Source: a bacterium
GTDB lineage: Bacteria; Ratteibacteria; UBA8468
Length of the DNA stretch: 22,817 nucleotides
Assembly (NCBI GenBank): GCA_030672255.1
Contig: DAOVGU010000189.1
Span: forward strand, 1-22,817
Direction: 5' to 3'
The notes beneath the pieces were generated by a model, which saw only the letters and a program-made list of their open reading frames with translations, was not told where the DNA came from and made no database searches. This document shows, piece after piece, positions 14,366-21,258 of the stretch; positions within the stretch are counted from its first letter, which is position 1, and every line of letters begins with the position of its first letter. The position numbers and the translations under genes are program-made.

Positions 14366-15397
14366 ATGAATAAGCCGATTATTGGAATTAGTATGGGGGA
14401 TCCCGCCGGAATCGGACCTGAGGTAATTCTCAAAGCGCTCTCTGACTCCAGCATAAAAAAAAACATTGTGCCTATCCTTATCGGCGAGGATTTCATCTTT
14501 GAGAAGGCAAAGGAGATTATAAGCTTTCCCCCTTCTTTCAATGTAATCAGCAAAATAGAAGAGGCAGTATTTAAAGAAAAGCAAATTAATATCCTTAGCT
14601 TAGGAGAAGTTAAAAAAAATGATTTTGTCGTGGGAAAGGTAAGCAGAGTTTGTGGAAAGGCAGCGATTGCTTATGTGAGAAAGAGTTTCTCTTTAGTCAA
14701 AAATAAAAGAATTGATGCTCTCGTCACCGCTCCCATCAACAAGGAGGCGGCTGGCCTATCTGGCTTCCTCTATCCTGGTCATACAGAATTTTTAGCCGCT
14801 TTAAGTAAAAGAAAAAATGTGGGGATGGTTTTGGCGGCAAAAGAGTTAAAGGTTCTTTTGGTCACCACACACCTGGCTCTTCGCGACCTCTCTACTGCCC
14901 TCACGAAAGAGAAAATCTTAGAAAAGATTAAATTGGGTTACCATTTTTTAAAGGATGATCTAAAGGTAAAGAATCCTCGCATTGGTGTCTGTGGTTTGAA
15001 TCCGCATAGCGGGGAGGCAGGTGCATTTGGCGATGAGGAGGAAAGAGTGATTAAACCCGCAATTGCTGCTGCTAGAAAGGCTGGTATCAACTGCGTGGGT
15101 CCGATATCTTCCGATGTAATCTTTTACCAGGTAGTGAAAAAGAAAAAATATGATTTGGTAGTGGCGATGTACCATGACCAGGGACTCATTCCCTTAAAAA
15201 CCCTTTATTTTAAGGAAGCGGTAAATATTACAATTGGTTTGCCGATCATCCGTACCTCACCGGATCACGGGACAGCTTTTGATATTGCCTATCAAGGAAA
15301 AGCAGATTCTACGAGTATGAAGGAGGCAATAAGATATGCGGCAAGATTGGTCTCTGCTCAAAGAAACAAAAACTCTTCTCAAGCAATATCGGTTTAG
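14366..15397 (+). CDS. pdxA: 4-hydroxythreonine-4-phosphate dehydrogenase family protein
   Basis: 343 residues, the normal length. PdxA oxidises 4-phosphohydroxy-L-threonine with NAD in pyridoxal-phosphate synthesis. Signatures seen: GDPAGIGPE near the start, PGHTEF with His139, and the three metal-ligand histidines expected for PdxA at His169 (VTTHLAL), His214 (LNPHSGE) and His270 (MYHDQGLIP), then RTSPDHGTAFDIA. PdxA2-type paralogues act on phosphorylated threonate-like sugar acids; the neighbouring rsmA favours classic PdxA but does not prove it. No clear ribosome site precedes the ATG, which follows a repeat directly. It overlaps rsmA by 62 nt. Confidence 0.93.
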   Translation: MNKPIIGISMGDPAGIGPEVILKALSDSSIKKNIVPILIGEDFIFEKAKEIISFPPSFNVISKIEEAVFKEKQINILSLGEVKKNDFVVGKVSRVCGKAAIAYVRKSFSLVKNKRIDALVTAPINKEAAGLSGFLYPGHTEFLAALSKRKNVGMVLAAKELKVLLVTTHLALRDLSTALTKEKILEKIKLGYHFLKDDLKVKNPRIGVCGLNPHSGEAGAFGDEEERVIKPAIAAARKAGINCVGPISSDVIFYQVVKKKKYDLVVAMYHDQGLIPLKTLYFKEAVNITIGLPIIRTSPDHGTAFDIAYQGKADSTSMKEAIRYAARLVSAQRNKNSSQAISV

Positions 15398-16175
15398 ACC
15401 AAAAAAGAAATTAGGTCAGCATTTTCTTATTGACCCTTCGGCAATTGAGGAGATTTTAAGAGCAGCTAATTTGAAGAAGGAGGATATAGTTATTGAGATT
15501 GGCACCGGTCTTGGCCTGCTTACTAAAGAATTAGCAAAGAGAGTAAAAAAGGTAATTGGGTTTGAGGTTGACGAGAGGCTTTGCTCCATTTCGCAGAGGG
15601 TTTTAGCCGGTTTTCCGAACGTTGAAATTAAGAGGGAAGATATTCTAAAGGTTTCTCCTGACCATTTTCACTCCTTGGGAAATTTTAAGGTAATTGGGAA
15701 TCTTCCCTATTACATCACCACGCCAATTATCTTTTCTCTTTTGTCCTGGAGCAAAAATTTGGTGTTGGCGTTTCTTACCGTTCAGAAAGAAGTGGCGGAA
15801 AGGCTCGTATCTCCCCCGGGTAGGAAAGAGTATGGGGTTCTCTCCATTGGGACACAATTCTACAGTCAAGTGGAAAAACTCGCTGATTTTAAAAAGGAGA
15901 CTTTCTTTCCAACGCCGGAGGTTGACTCCTCATTAATCAGAATAAAAATGCGCGAAAAACCACCGGTTTTGGTAAAGGATGAAAAAAATTTCTTTAATTT
16001 AGTAAAAATAAGTTTTAGTCAGCGGCGTAAACAGCTGGTTAATGTTTTGGCAAAAGGCTTAAATTTCAAGAAAGAAATTATCTCTAATAAACTTTCTTCT
16101 ATAGGAATTGACCCCAAGCGAAGAGCCGAAACCCTTTCCCTACAGGAATTTGCTAACTTAAGCAAGTTGCTGTGA
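15336..16175 (+). CDS. rsmA: 16S rRNA (adenine1518/1519-N6) dimethyltransferase
   Basis: 279 residues. RsmA/KsgA dimethylates two adjacent adenines in helix 45 of 16S rRNA late in 30S assembly. Motifs in order: KKKLGQHFLID near residue 22, the SAM-binding loop VIEIGTGLGLLT (~53-64), acidic VIGFEVDERL, and the catalytic motif IV GNLPYYI (~121-127), then the C-terminal helical domain with FSQRRKQLVNVL. The start at 15336 lies inside pdxA, and the 62-nt overlap is long but is the only ATG before the conserved region. The order surA-pdxA-rsmA is conserved with Enterobacteria. Confidence 0.95.
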   Translation: MRQDWSLLKETKTLLKQYRFRPKKKLGQHFLIDPSAIEEILRAANLKKEDIVIEIGTGLGLLTKELAKRVKKVIGFEVDERLCSISQRVLAGFPNVEIKREDILKVSPDHFHSLGNFKVIGNLPYYITTPIIFSLLSWSKNLVLAFLTVQKEVAERLVSPPGRKEYGVLSIGTQFYSQVEKLADFKKETFFPTPEVDSSLIRIKMREKPPVLVKDEKNFFNLVKISFSQRRKQLVNVLAKGLNFKKEIISNKLSSIGIDPKRRAETLSLQEFANLSKLL

Positions 16176-16179
16176 ATTA

Positions 16180-16227
16180 TTGACAAATTACAAAATAGTG
16201 TATAAACTTTATATATACATACAGGAG
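16180..16227 (+). promoter_or_regulatory. Predicted mazEF promoter, operator-like inverted repeat and ribosome site
   Basis: TTGACA at 16180-16185 and TATAAA at 16201-16206 form a promoter with a short 15-nt spacer. GTGTATA (16198-16204) and TATACAT (16214-16220) form an imperfect inverted repeat (6 of 7 pairs) overlapping the -10, as expected for autorepression by the antitoxin-toxin complex. AGGAG at 16223-16227 is the ribosome site for the ATG at 16233. Confidence 0.55.
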
Positions 16228-16232
16228 TTAAT

Positions 16233-16472
16233 ATGAAGACAAAAATTCAAAAGTGGGGGAATAGTTTAGGGTTACGAATTCCCAAGACATTTGCTCAAGA
16301 AGCAAAGATAGACAATGGAGCTTCAGTTGATATAAAAGTAGAGGGTAAGAAGTTAGTTATAAGGCCCCTAAAACCATCATTTAATTTAGATGACCTACTT
16401 GCTCGGGTAACTCCTCAGAATACTCATAAAGAAATTGACACTGGGCAAAATATTGCTAAAGAGATTTGGTAA
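16233..16472 (+). CDS. mazE: MazE/AbrB-family antitoxin
   Basis: 79 residues. The N-terminal half, KIQKWGNSLGLRIPKTF...ASVDIKVEGKKLVIRP, is a standard SpoVT/AbrB swapped-hairpin DNA-binding domain of the MazE type. The C-terminal tail (FNLDDLLARVTPQN, then the acidic end) would thread into and block the toxin. It binds its own promoter; an inverted repeat over the -10 (16198-16220) is a candidate operator. The stop TAA shares its last base with the ATG of the toxin gene, so the pair is translationally coupled. Confidence 0.92.
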   Translation: MKTKIQKWGNSLGLRIPKTFAQEAKIDNGASVDIKVEGKKLVIRPLKPSFNLDDLLARVTPQNTHKEIDTGQNIAKEIW

Positions 16473-16810
16473 TGCTACAAACCTACATTCCTTCACGTGG
16501 TGACATTGTCTGGTTAGAATTTACCCCTCAAGCCGGTCGTGAACAAGCTGGTCGGCGTCCTGTTTTAGTCATATCTCCTCGTCAATATAATCAAAAAGTT
16601 GGATTAGGTTTATTTTGTCCAATTACTTCTCATATTAAAGGTTATCCATTTGAAGTAAAAATTCCAAGTAACTTAATGATTAAAGGTGTTATACTTTCTG
16701 ACCAAATTAAGAGCCTTGATTGGAAAGTACGTAAGGCTAAGCTAATATGTAAATTAGCGAATGAGACTTTAGAAGAGGTATTGGCAAAAATAAAAGCATT
16801 AATTGATTGA
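16472..16810 (+). CDS. mazF: MazF-family endoribonuclease toxin
   Basis: 112 residues from ATG 16472, which abuts the antitoxin stop; a TTG at 16466 is less likely. It closely follows E. coli MazF: YIPSRGDIVWLEFTPQAGREQAGRRPVLVISP, then CPITSHIKGYPFEV, GVILSDQIKSLDW and LEEVLAKIKALI. The conserved Arg in the GRRPVLV segment and the Thr/Ser of the CPITS strand are typical of the active groove. It cuts mRNA at short sequence-specific sites when free of MazE. The toxin looks complete. It marks the start of the accessory region. Confidence 0.93.
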   Translation: MLQTYIPSRGDIVWLEFTPQAGREQAGRRPVLVISPRQYNQKVGLGLFCPITSHIKGYPFEVKIPSNLMIKGVILSDQIKSLDWKVRKAKLICKLANETLEEVLAKIKALID

Positions 16811-16845
16811 ATATTGACCTCCGCTAACATGCTGCTCACGGCTCA

Positions 16846-16923
16846 ATGACTGATCAAAAACTGAATTTCAAGCGTGAAGAAGAATTTCAAAATATAATCT
16901 TGCAAGAGGAGGAATTAAGATGA
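16846..16923 (+). pseudogene. 25-codon frame resembling the N-terminus of the methyltransferase fragment at 21259
   Basis: ATG 16846 opens a 25-codon frame (MTDQKLNFK, then QNIILQEEE) that aligns without gaps to the first residues of the fragment at 21259 (MTNQKTSFK, then QEVILQEKK). Its TGA overlaps the next ATG as ATGA, and its end doubles as the AGAGGAGGAA ribosome site of that gene. It is best read as the 5' remnant of a second methyltransferase gene, possibly kept as a leader peptide. Just upstream is CGCTAACATGC, loosely like an attC core. Confidence 0.5.
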
Positions 16924-17690
16924 CGGATATTATTGATTATAAGATTTATGGGGATGATATGCAGATTGTTGAGGTTGAATTAGACCCGGGTGAAGGAGTG
17001 AGAGCAGAAGCGGGAGCAATGATGTATATGGATGAGGGAATTGAAATGCAAACCTCTGCCGGAGGTTTGTTTAAGGGATTCAAGCGAATGGTTACCAGTG
17101 AGAGTTTCTTTATTACTACCTTTCTCTATAATGGAAGTAGTAAGGGGCATGTTGCCTTCGGGGCTCCCTATCCGGGCAAAATAATTCCACTTGAGATGGA
17201 CAAACTCGGAGGTAGATTCCTCTGCCAGAAGGACGCTTTTTTGTGTGCGGCAAGAGGTGTTGAAATCGAAGTAGCTTTTACAAAAAAGATTGGAGCAGGG
17301 CTCTTCGGCGGTGAAGGTTTTATTTTGCAGCGACTTGAAGGTGATGGGCTGGCTTTTGTCCATGCCGGAGGAACAATTATCAAAAGAGAACTCCAGGCCA
17401 ACGAAACCCTGCGCGTAGATACAGGATGTTTGGTGGCTTTCTCTCCATCTGTGCAATATGATATTCAATTCGTCGGAGGATTCAAGAATGCCCTTTTTGG
17501 TGGAGAGGGAATGTTTCTTGCAAAGATGACCGGGTCAGGACTTGTTTACTTACAAAGTCTTCCTTTCTCTCGTTTAGCTGACCGTATTTTTGCTGCTTCC
17601 CGTTTTCAACGAAAGGGAGAACAAAAAGGCATTGCCGGTATTGGTGGTGGTCTCTTAGGTGGAATCTTAGGAGGCGACAAATCTTTTTAA
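16920..17690 (+). CDS. AIM24 / TIGR00266 family protein
   Basis: 256 residues. Recognised from the AIM24-type beta-roll pattern: VEVELDPGEGVRAEAGAMMYMDEGIEM, FFITTFLYNG, GHVAFGAPYPGKIIPLEM, FLCQKDAFLCAA, then GLFGGEGFILQRLEGDGLAFVHAGGTI and a repeated GGFKNALFGGEGMFLAKMTGSG. The Gly-rich tail (GGGLLGGILGG) is usual for bacterial members. The molecular role is unknown; yeast Aim24 is mitochondrial. The start at 16920 is supported by AGAGGAGGAA at 16905-16914 and overlaps the stop of the 25-codon frame. No functional link to mazEF upstream is apparent. Confidence 0.88.
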   Translation: MTDIIDYKIYGDDMQIVEVELDPGEGVRAEAGAMMYMDEGIEMQTSAGGLFKGFKRMVTSESFFITTFLYNGSSKGHVAFGAPYPGKIIPLEMDKLGGRFLCQKDAFLCAARGVEIEVAFTKKIGAGLFGGEGFILQRLEGDGLAFVHAGGTIIKRELQANETLRVDTGCLVAFSPSVQYDIQFVGGFKNALFGGEGMFLAKMTGSGLVYLQSLPFSRLADRIFAASRFQRKGEQKGIAGIGGGLLGGILGGDKSF

Positions 17691-17787
17691 CCAGGCACAA
17701 TGCGTTATCTTCTCCGCCATACCGACAAATCCAGAAATTATCGAAGAAATTAGAAAGCTAAAGAGAGGAATGCTAAATGCAAATTAA
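17671..17787 (+). pseudogene. Coding-like C-terminal remnant before the PRTase gene
   Basis: A frame with no usual start until the penultimate residues reads through the gap as IFSAIPTNPEIIEEIRKLK and ends NAN at 17787, overlapping the next ATG by 11 nt. Composition and helix pattern look like the C-terminus of a protein whose body is absent. I do not recognise the family. It could also be chance, being only about 38 codons. Confidence 0.35.
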
Positions 17788-18400
17788 TGAACAAAAACTA
17801 ACGGGGGATTGGAGGGCTGGTTGGGCTCTTGATTTGCATACTGTGTGGAGCAAACTGTTAACTGTTGTAACTAAAGGTGATCCTGAGTCGAGGGTATATA
17901 TAAGTAGAGATTTTTTAACAAAATATACTGAAATTGGCGAGTTATTATATCTGTTGAAATATCGCAGCGACAAAAGTAAAATTGAGCCTATTGCCGAGAT
18001 TGCAGCCAATTTCCTGACGAAGACACGGAAGGTATTCCCTTTCTTGATCGCAATCATTCCCGTGCCTCCATCAAAACTGGATCGGTCATTTCGACCTGTT
18101 CAAGAGCTTGCTATCAGAATTGGTCAAAAAGTAAATTTGCCTGTGCCATTAGATTACTTGATAAAAGTTAAAGAGACCAAGCCCTTAAAGGGTGTTGAAG
18201 ATATACAAAGTAGAAAGGAACAACTTGAGGGCGCTTTCAAAGTAAGGGATAATCGTTTTGCTGGAAAATATGTTTTACTTTTTGATGACCTCTTTCGCTC
18301 TGGAGAAACTTTAAACGAAATTACGGATGTTTTAGTAAAGGAAGGCAAAGTTTCAAAAGTATATGTGCTGACTATAACAAAAACTAGGACAAAAAGATGA
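17777..18400 (+). CDS. ComF-like phosphoribosyltransferase
   Basis: 207 residues with a type I PRTase fold. The PRPP-binding loop VLLFDDLFRSGETL lies at 166-179, with the Asp170-Asp171 pair and the flexible-loop partner IIPVPPSKLDRSFRPVQELA at roughly 93-113. The ELLYLLKY segment, VPPSK and RKEQLEGAFKV resemble ComF, but the Cys zinc ribbon at the start of classic ComF is absent. An unusual N-terminus of ~45 residues (TGDWRAGWALDLHTVWS) replaces it. AGAGAGGA at 17763-17770 serves as ribosome site. It overlaps the DprA-like gene as ATGA, so the two proteins probably act together. Function within the pair is unknown: base or nucleotide modification, or an effector. Confidence 0.85.
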   Translation: MQINEQKLTGDWRAGWALDLHTVWSKLLTVVTKGDPESRVYISRDFLTKYTEIGELLYLLKYRSDKSKIEPIAEIAANFLTKTRKVFPFLIAIIPVPPSKLDRSFRPVQELAIRIGQKVNLPVPLDYLIKVKETKPLKGVEDIQSRKEQLEGAFKVRDNRFAGKYVLLFDDLFRSGETLNEITDVLVKEGKVSKVYVLTITKTRTKR

Positions 18401-19389
18401 CCAATAACTTAGATTTTGTATGGTATAAATTATTTCAAGCAAGAGGATTTGGACCCAAAAGCATACACATAATTTACAAGACCATTTGCGAAGATAGTTT
18501 TTCGCTAAAAAAAGTTTTTAATATGGCTAAGTCTGAGTTTGAGAGTACATTTCCAGAGCTTGGGAAGGGTAGACTTAAAAAGGCAAATTTTGATGCGTTC
18601 CAAAGACAAAATGAAGAAACGATTTATGAAGAATATCAAAGGTTGAAAGATAGCGGACTCGAGATAATACCCCTTGATCACGAGGTATATCCTAAAAATG
18701 TTTTGAAGCTTATGGAAGATAGCGCACCTCCTCTTCTGTTTTGTAAAGGGCAACTTTCATTGTTGAAATCTGAGGGTATTGCCATTGTTGGTTCAAGAAA
18801 TGCTTCTAATGAAGGTGTGAGAATAGCAAAACAATTTGCGGCGGAATTAGCAATGCAAGGCGAGAATGTTATTTCTGGGTATGCCAAGGGGATTGACACA
18901 AATGCACATTTAGGTGCACTTGAAGAAGACGGAACAACAACCATTGTCCTAAGTTTTGGAATATTAGAATTTTCGAAGAAGAAAATATTTGAAGATTTAA
19001 GATGGAAAGGCAATACACTTATAATCTCACAATTTCATCCAGTAGAAAAATGGAATGCAAGGAATGCAATGATTAGGAATAAGCTTGTTTGCGCACTTTC
19101 AAAAGCAGTAATTGTTATTGAATCTGGGGAGGAAAAGAGTAAAGACGGAAATATGAGTGGGACATTTGACGCTGGAAAGACTGCTTTGGGAATGAAAATT
19201 CCATTGTTTGTCGTTAGCCCTACTTCTTTCAAGAATCCACCACTTGGAAATAAAGAATTAATTAAGTGCGGTGGAATTGAGATAGAATCCAGAGATGGCA
19301 TCGCAACACTTTTGAAATATGTTGAGACGGAAAGTATAAGAGGAGCAGAACCGGTTGCGGCTGAGAAACAAATGTCGTTTTTTAAATAA
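18397..19389 (+). CDS. DprA/Smf-like Rossmann-fold protein
   Basis: 330 residues. An N-terminal helical region (1-90) is followed by the DprA Rossmann core: IAIVGSRNAS (128-137) and the phosphate-loop-like ISGYAKGIDTNAHLGAL (~159-175), then TTTIVLSFG, ISQFHP, RNAMIRNKLVCALSKAVIVIES and GNKELIKCGG. DprA loads RecA on incoming single-stranded DNA in transformation. This one differs from housekeeping DprA: there is no winged-helix C-terminus, an insertion occurs after VIES (GEEKSKDGNMSG), and the protein ends QMSFFK, which resembles a beta-clamp-binding motif. Coupled to a PRTase in a TA/restriction neighbourhood, it is more likely a defence- or mobile-element DprA homologue than the competence gene. 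Confidence 0.87.
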   Translation: MTNNLDFVWYKLFQARGFGPKSIHIIYKTICEDSFSLKKVFNMAKSEFESTFPELGKGRLKKANFDAFQRQNEETIYEEYQRLKDSGLEIIPLDHEVYPKNVLKLMEDSAPPLLFCKGQLSLLKSEGIAIVGSRNASNEGVRIAKQFAAELAMQGENVISGYAKGIDTNAHLGALEEDGTTTIVLSFGILEFSKKKIFEDLRWKGNTLIISQFHPVEKWNARNAMIRNKLVCALSKAVIVIESGEEKSKDGNMSGTFDAGKTALGMKIPLFVVSPTSFKNPPLGNKELIKCGGIEIESRDGIATLLKYVETESIRGAEPVAAEKQMSFFK

Positions 19390-19405
19390 AAATAGGAGAA
19401 AAAAT

Positions 19406-19534
19406 ATGGGAATGTGGATTGGAATAGGAAGGAAAGCCAGGAGGTGTTATGGATTTGATGAGGTTTCTTTAGTTCCCGGAAAGGTAACCATTAATCCCAA
19501 TGAAGTTAATGTTAGTTGGCAATTAAAAGGATAA
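19406..19534 (+). pseudogene. Truncated IMP dehydrogenase-family gene, N-terminal 42 codons
   Basis: A short frame with a good ribosome site (TAGGAG, 19394-19399) encodes WIGIGRKARRCYGFDEVSLV then PGKVTINPNEVNVSWQLKG and stops. This closely resembles the first residues of GuaB3-type IMP dehydrogenase-related proteins (the ARR.YGFDE..LVPG...NP..V..SW pattern), which normally run on for over 300 residues. No continuation is visible in any frame downstream. It lies 16 nt after the DprA-like gene. It is either a decayed gene end or a captured fragment. Confidence 0.7.
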
Positions 19535-19549
19535 ACGAACTATTTCGGT

Positions 19550-19590
19550 TATTTTAAGTTAGGCGAAATTTTCGCTCAGGAGATATCGAA
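19550..19590 (+). other. Junction A: GTTAGGC core with small hairpin before HEPN-type gene
   Basis: GTTAGGC (19558-19564) matches the GTTRRRY right core of integron attC sites. It overlaps the hairpin GCGAAA/TTTCGC (19563-19575) and is followed by TCAGGAGAT, which carries the ribosome site. Junction B shows the same right-hand layout (GTTATCT, GAAAT, TCAGGAGAT). No clear left core was found, so attC identity is only suggested. Confidence 0.35.
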
Positions 19591-20256
19591 ATGGACGTAA
19601 AAGAAAAAATAATTAGTAAATTTGATAAACTCATAGGAGAAGGAAAGAAAATATTACAAAATTGTGGCTGGGATGGTCATGAATGGTATCGCCATCCTTC
19701 TAATATAGATTATATAAGATGGCGTACAGAAACTCTCAATTTAATAAAACGGGTTTGTGGTGAAGATAGCGAACATTACAAGCGGCTATTACAAATAGCC
19801 AAGGATGATAAGACAAAAAACAATAGTTATTACTTTTCTCTTTGTTATGGCATTGTTGAAGCAGCAAAACGTGATTTTGATGATGATTTTCTTGCTGATG
19901 TAAAATATTTAGTGCGAGCAGATTTGTTGGATGGTTTTCTTTCTCAAGCCGAAATGTTATTGCGAGAAGGATATCATGTTCCTGCTACCTCTTCAGCTGG
20001 CGGAGTTTTGGAGGATACATTAAGGAAATTATGTGATAAGAAAAATATTTCTTATCCAGATAAGACTAATATAGATACACTTAATATTTCTTTAGCAAAA
20101 GCAAACATTTACGATAAATTAGTGCAGAAAGAAATAACGGCAAAAGCAGACCTCAGAAATAACGCAGATCATGGTCATTTTGATAAAATAAAGCAGGATG
20201 ATGTTGCTGATATGATTAAATGGGTTAGGAGATTTATGCGAGATTATATGAAATAG
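19591..20256 (+). CDS. HEPN/DUF4145-like protein
   Basis: 221 residues, probably cytoplasmic. The C-terminal half (SAGGVLEDTLRKLCDK at ~135-150, then LRNNADHGHFDKI and DVADMIKWVRRFM) has the layout of HEPN-like DUF4145 domains. Arg189 and His194 form an R-x4-H motif, the catalytic signature of HEPN ribonucleases. The N-terminal half (GWDGHEWYRHPSNIDYIRWRTETLNLI, split here as GWDGHEWYRH and IDYIRWRTETL) looks like a family-specific domain I do not recognise. AGGAG at 19578-19582 is the ribosome site. HEPN proteins are common as toxins or defence effectors, fitting the neighbourhood; enzymatic activity is not shown by sequence alone. Confidence 0.65.
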   Translation: MDVKEKIISKFDKLIGEGKKILQNCGWDGHEWYRHPSNIDYIRWRTETLNLIKRVCGEDSEHYKRLLQIAKDDKTKNNSYYFSLCYGIVEAAKRDFDDDFLADVKYLVRADLLDGFLSQAEMLLREGYHVPATSSAGGVLEDTLRKLCDKKNISYPDKTNIDTLNISLAKANIYDKLVQKEITAKADLRNNADHGHFDKIKQDDVADMIKWVRRFMRDYMK

Positions 20257-20267
20257 AGTTAGAACAT

Positions 20268-20331
20268 CAGATAACAGAGTGTAGCTGGCTCGGTCCTTCG
20301 GCGATTTCAGATACACTCGAAACGTTATCTG
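20268..20331 (+). other. Junction B: long imperfect hairpin, attC-like
   Basis: Outer arms CAGATAAC (20268-20275) and GTTATCTG (20324-20331) are perfect complements. Inner arms GAGTGTA (20277-20283) and TACACTC (20312-20318) are offset by 1 and 5 unpaired bases, leaving a ~28-nt top. The two-box, unequal-spacer form recalls integron attC sites, and the outer arms carry AAC and GTT, but they do not fit RYYYAAC/GTTRRRY exactly. TCAGGAGAT follows, as at junction A. Confidence 0.45.
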
Positions 20332-20351
20332 AAATCTCAGGAGATGAAAAT

Positions 20352-21122
20352 ATGAAAAGATTTTTCAAAGAGTATAAATTTATTATTACTGTAGTGCTTG
20401 GGGTAATTAGTATAATTGGTCTCAATGCTTTAGTTCTTTTTATTAGCAAAACTATTCGAATTATTCCATGGATGAATACCTTTTTGAACCAATATTCTGG
20501 TATATTATTATTGATTCTGATATTAGTTGGTTTTTATCTATCTCGCAAACAATCACTGATTAGTAGAAAATTGGGGATGTTAAGTCCAGAGACTCTTACT
20601 ATTGTTAGCGATGAAAAAACAATATTTATTGGCTCAAATACAAACAAATTCTTACCATCAAATATTAAAGTTGTTCCGACTCAGATCCATCCTTTGTGGA
20701 AAGAAGCTGACCGTAAGTATCCTGAACTAAAGATTGCAACTTGGATTGCGGATCGTGAGAATATCGCAAATGATGAAGCTATCTATGGGGGACAATATAC
20801 TTTTGTCAGAGAATTTGAAATTCCTTTCGAACTGAGTCGTATGCGTTCCGCAGAAATTTGTCTGCTTATAGATGATTTTTGCGAGTTGAGTGTTAATGAA
20901 ACTCGGTTTGAAAAACTTCATGGTTTTGAAGATCTTCATAAATTTGACATAAGCAAAGCTGTGAAGAAAGGTAAAAATCGTGTTCAATTTGTGATTGAGA
21001 ATATGTCTTTTGAAAAATTGAATGATCCTAATGTGAATAAAGAATTTTACGAATCCAAGGAAAAATTTCTTTTGAATCCGTATGGATTTAAATTTTGCAT
21101 TATAATACAGTACTTTGGATAA
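20352..21122 (+). CDS. Two-TM membrane protein with a jelly-roll-like C-terminal domain
   Basis: 256 residues, family not recognised. Two hydrophobic helices lie at about 9-32 and 49-65, with Lys/Arg flanks. The remainder (from ~130) has features of a galactose-binding-like beta sandwich: YTFVREFEIPFEL, AEICLLIDDFCELSVNETRF, FDISKAVKKGKNRVQFVIEN and NPYGFKFCIII, a pattern shared with sugar-binding modules of GH2 enzymes. With both N-terminal helices in the membrane, the domain would sit on the same side as the N-terminus. AGGAG at 20339-20343 is the ribosome site. It stands alone between two hairpin junctions, like a cassette gene. Function unknown. Confidence 0.6.
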   Translation: MKRFFKEYKFIITVVLGVISIIGLNALVLFISKTIRIIPWMNTFLNQYSGILLLILILVGFYLSRKQSLISRKLGMLSPETLTIVSDEKTIFIGSNTNKFLPSNIKVVPTQIHPLWKEADRKYPELKIATWIADRENIANDEAIYGGQYTFVREFEIPFELSRMRSAEICLLIDDFCELSVNETRFEKLHGFEDLHKFDISKAVKKGKNRVQFVIENMSFEKLNDPNVNKEFYESKEKFLLNPYGFKFCIIIQYFG

Positions 21123-21129
21123 TGTTTTT

Positions 21130-21258
21130 CTCTCAGAGCTTCAACATAATTCGGTGTTTGTGGCTTACTTCGTCCGCCCAGATTTCGGCTTCGCCGAAAC
21201 TTCGTATATGCTGGAAACATTGGGAAAAACGATAGATTTAGTGATAAGATGGCGTACA
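21130..21258 (+). other. Junction C: hairpin region before the methyltransferase fragment
   Basis: This gap contains a perfect TTTCGGC/GCCGAAA hairpin with a TTC loop (21183-21199) and a stretch ATATGCTGGAAACATT that partly resembles the right side of junction B (ATACACTCGAAACGTT). Near its end, ATAAGATGGCGTACA (21244-21258) is identical to 15 nt inside the HEPN-type gene. No complete gene is visible here; a TTG-initiated extension from 21115 would translate this region and is doubted. Confidence 0.45.

Noticed and set aside
21115..21258. TTG-initiated 48-codon extension of the methyltransferase fragment
   Set aside because: It translates the hairpin junction; similarity to the paralogous frame at 16846 begins at ATG 21259.
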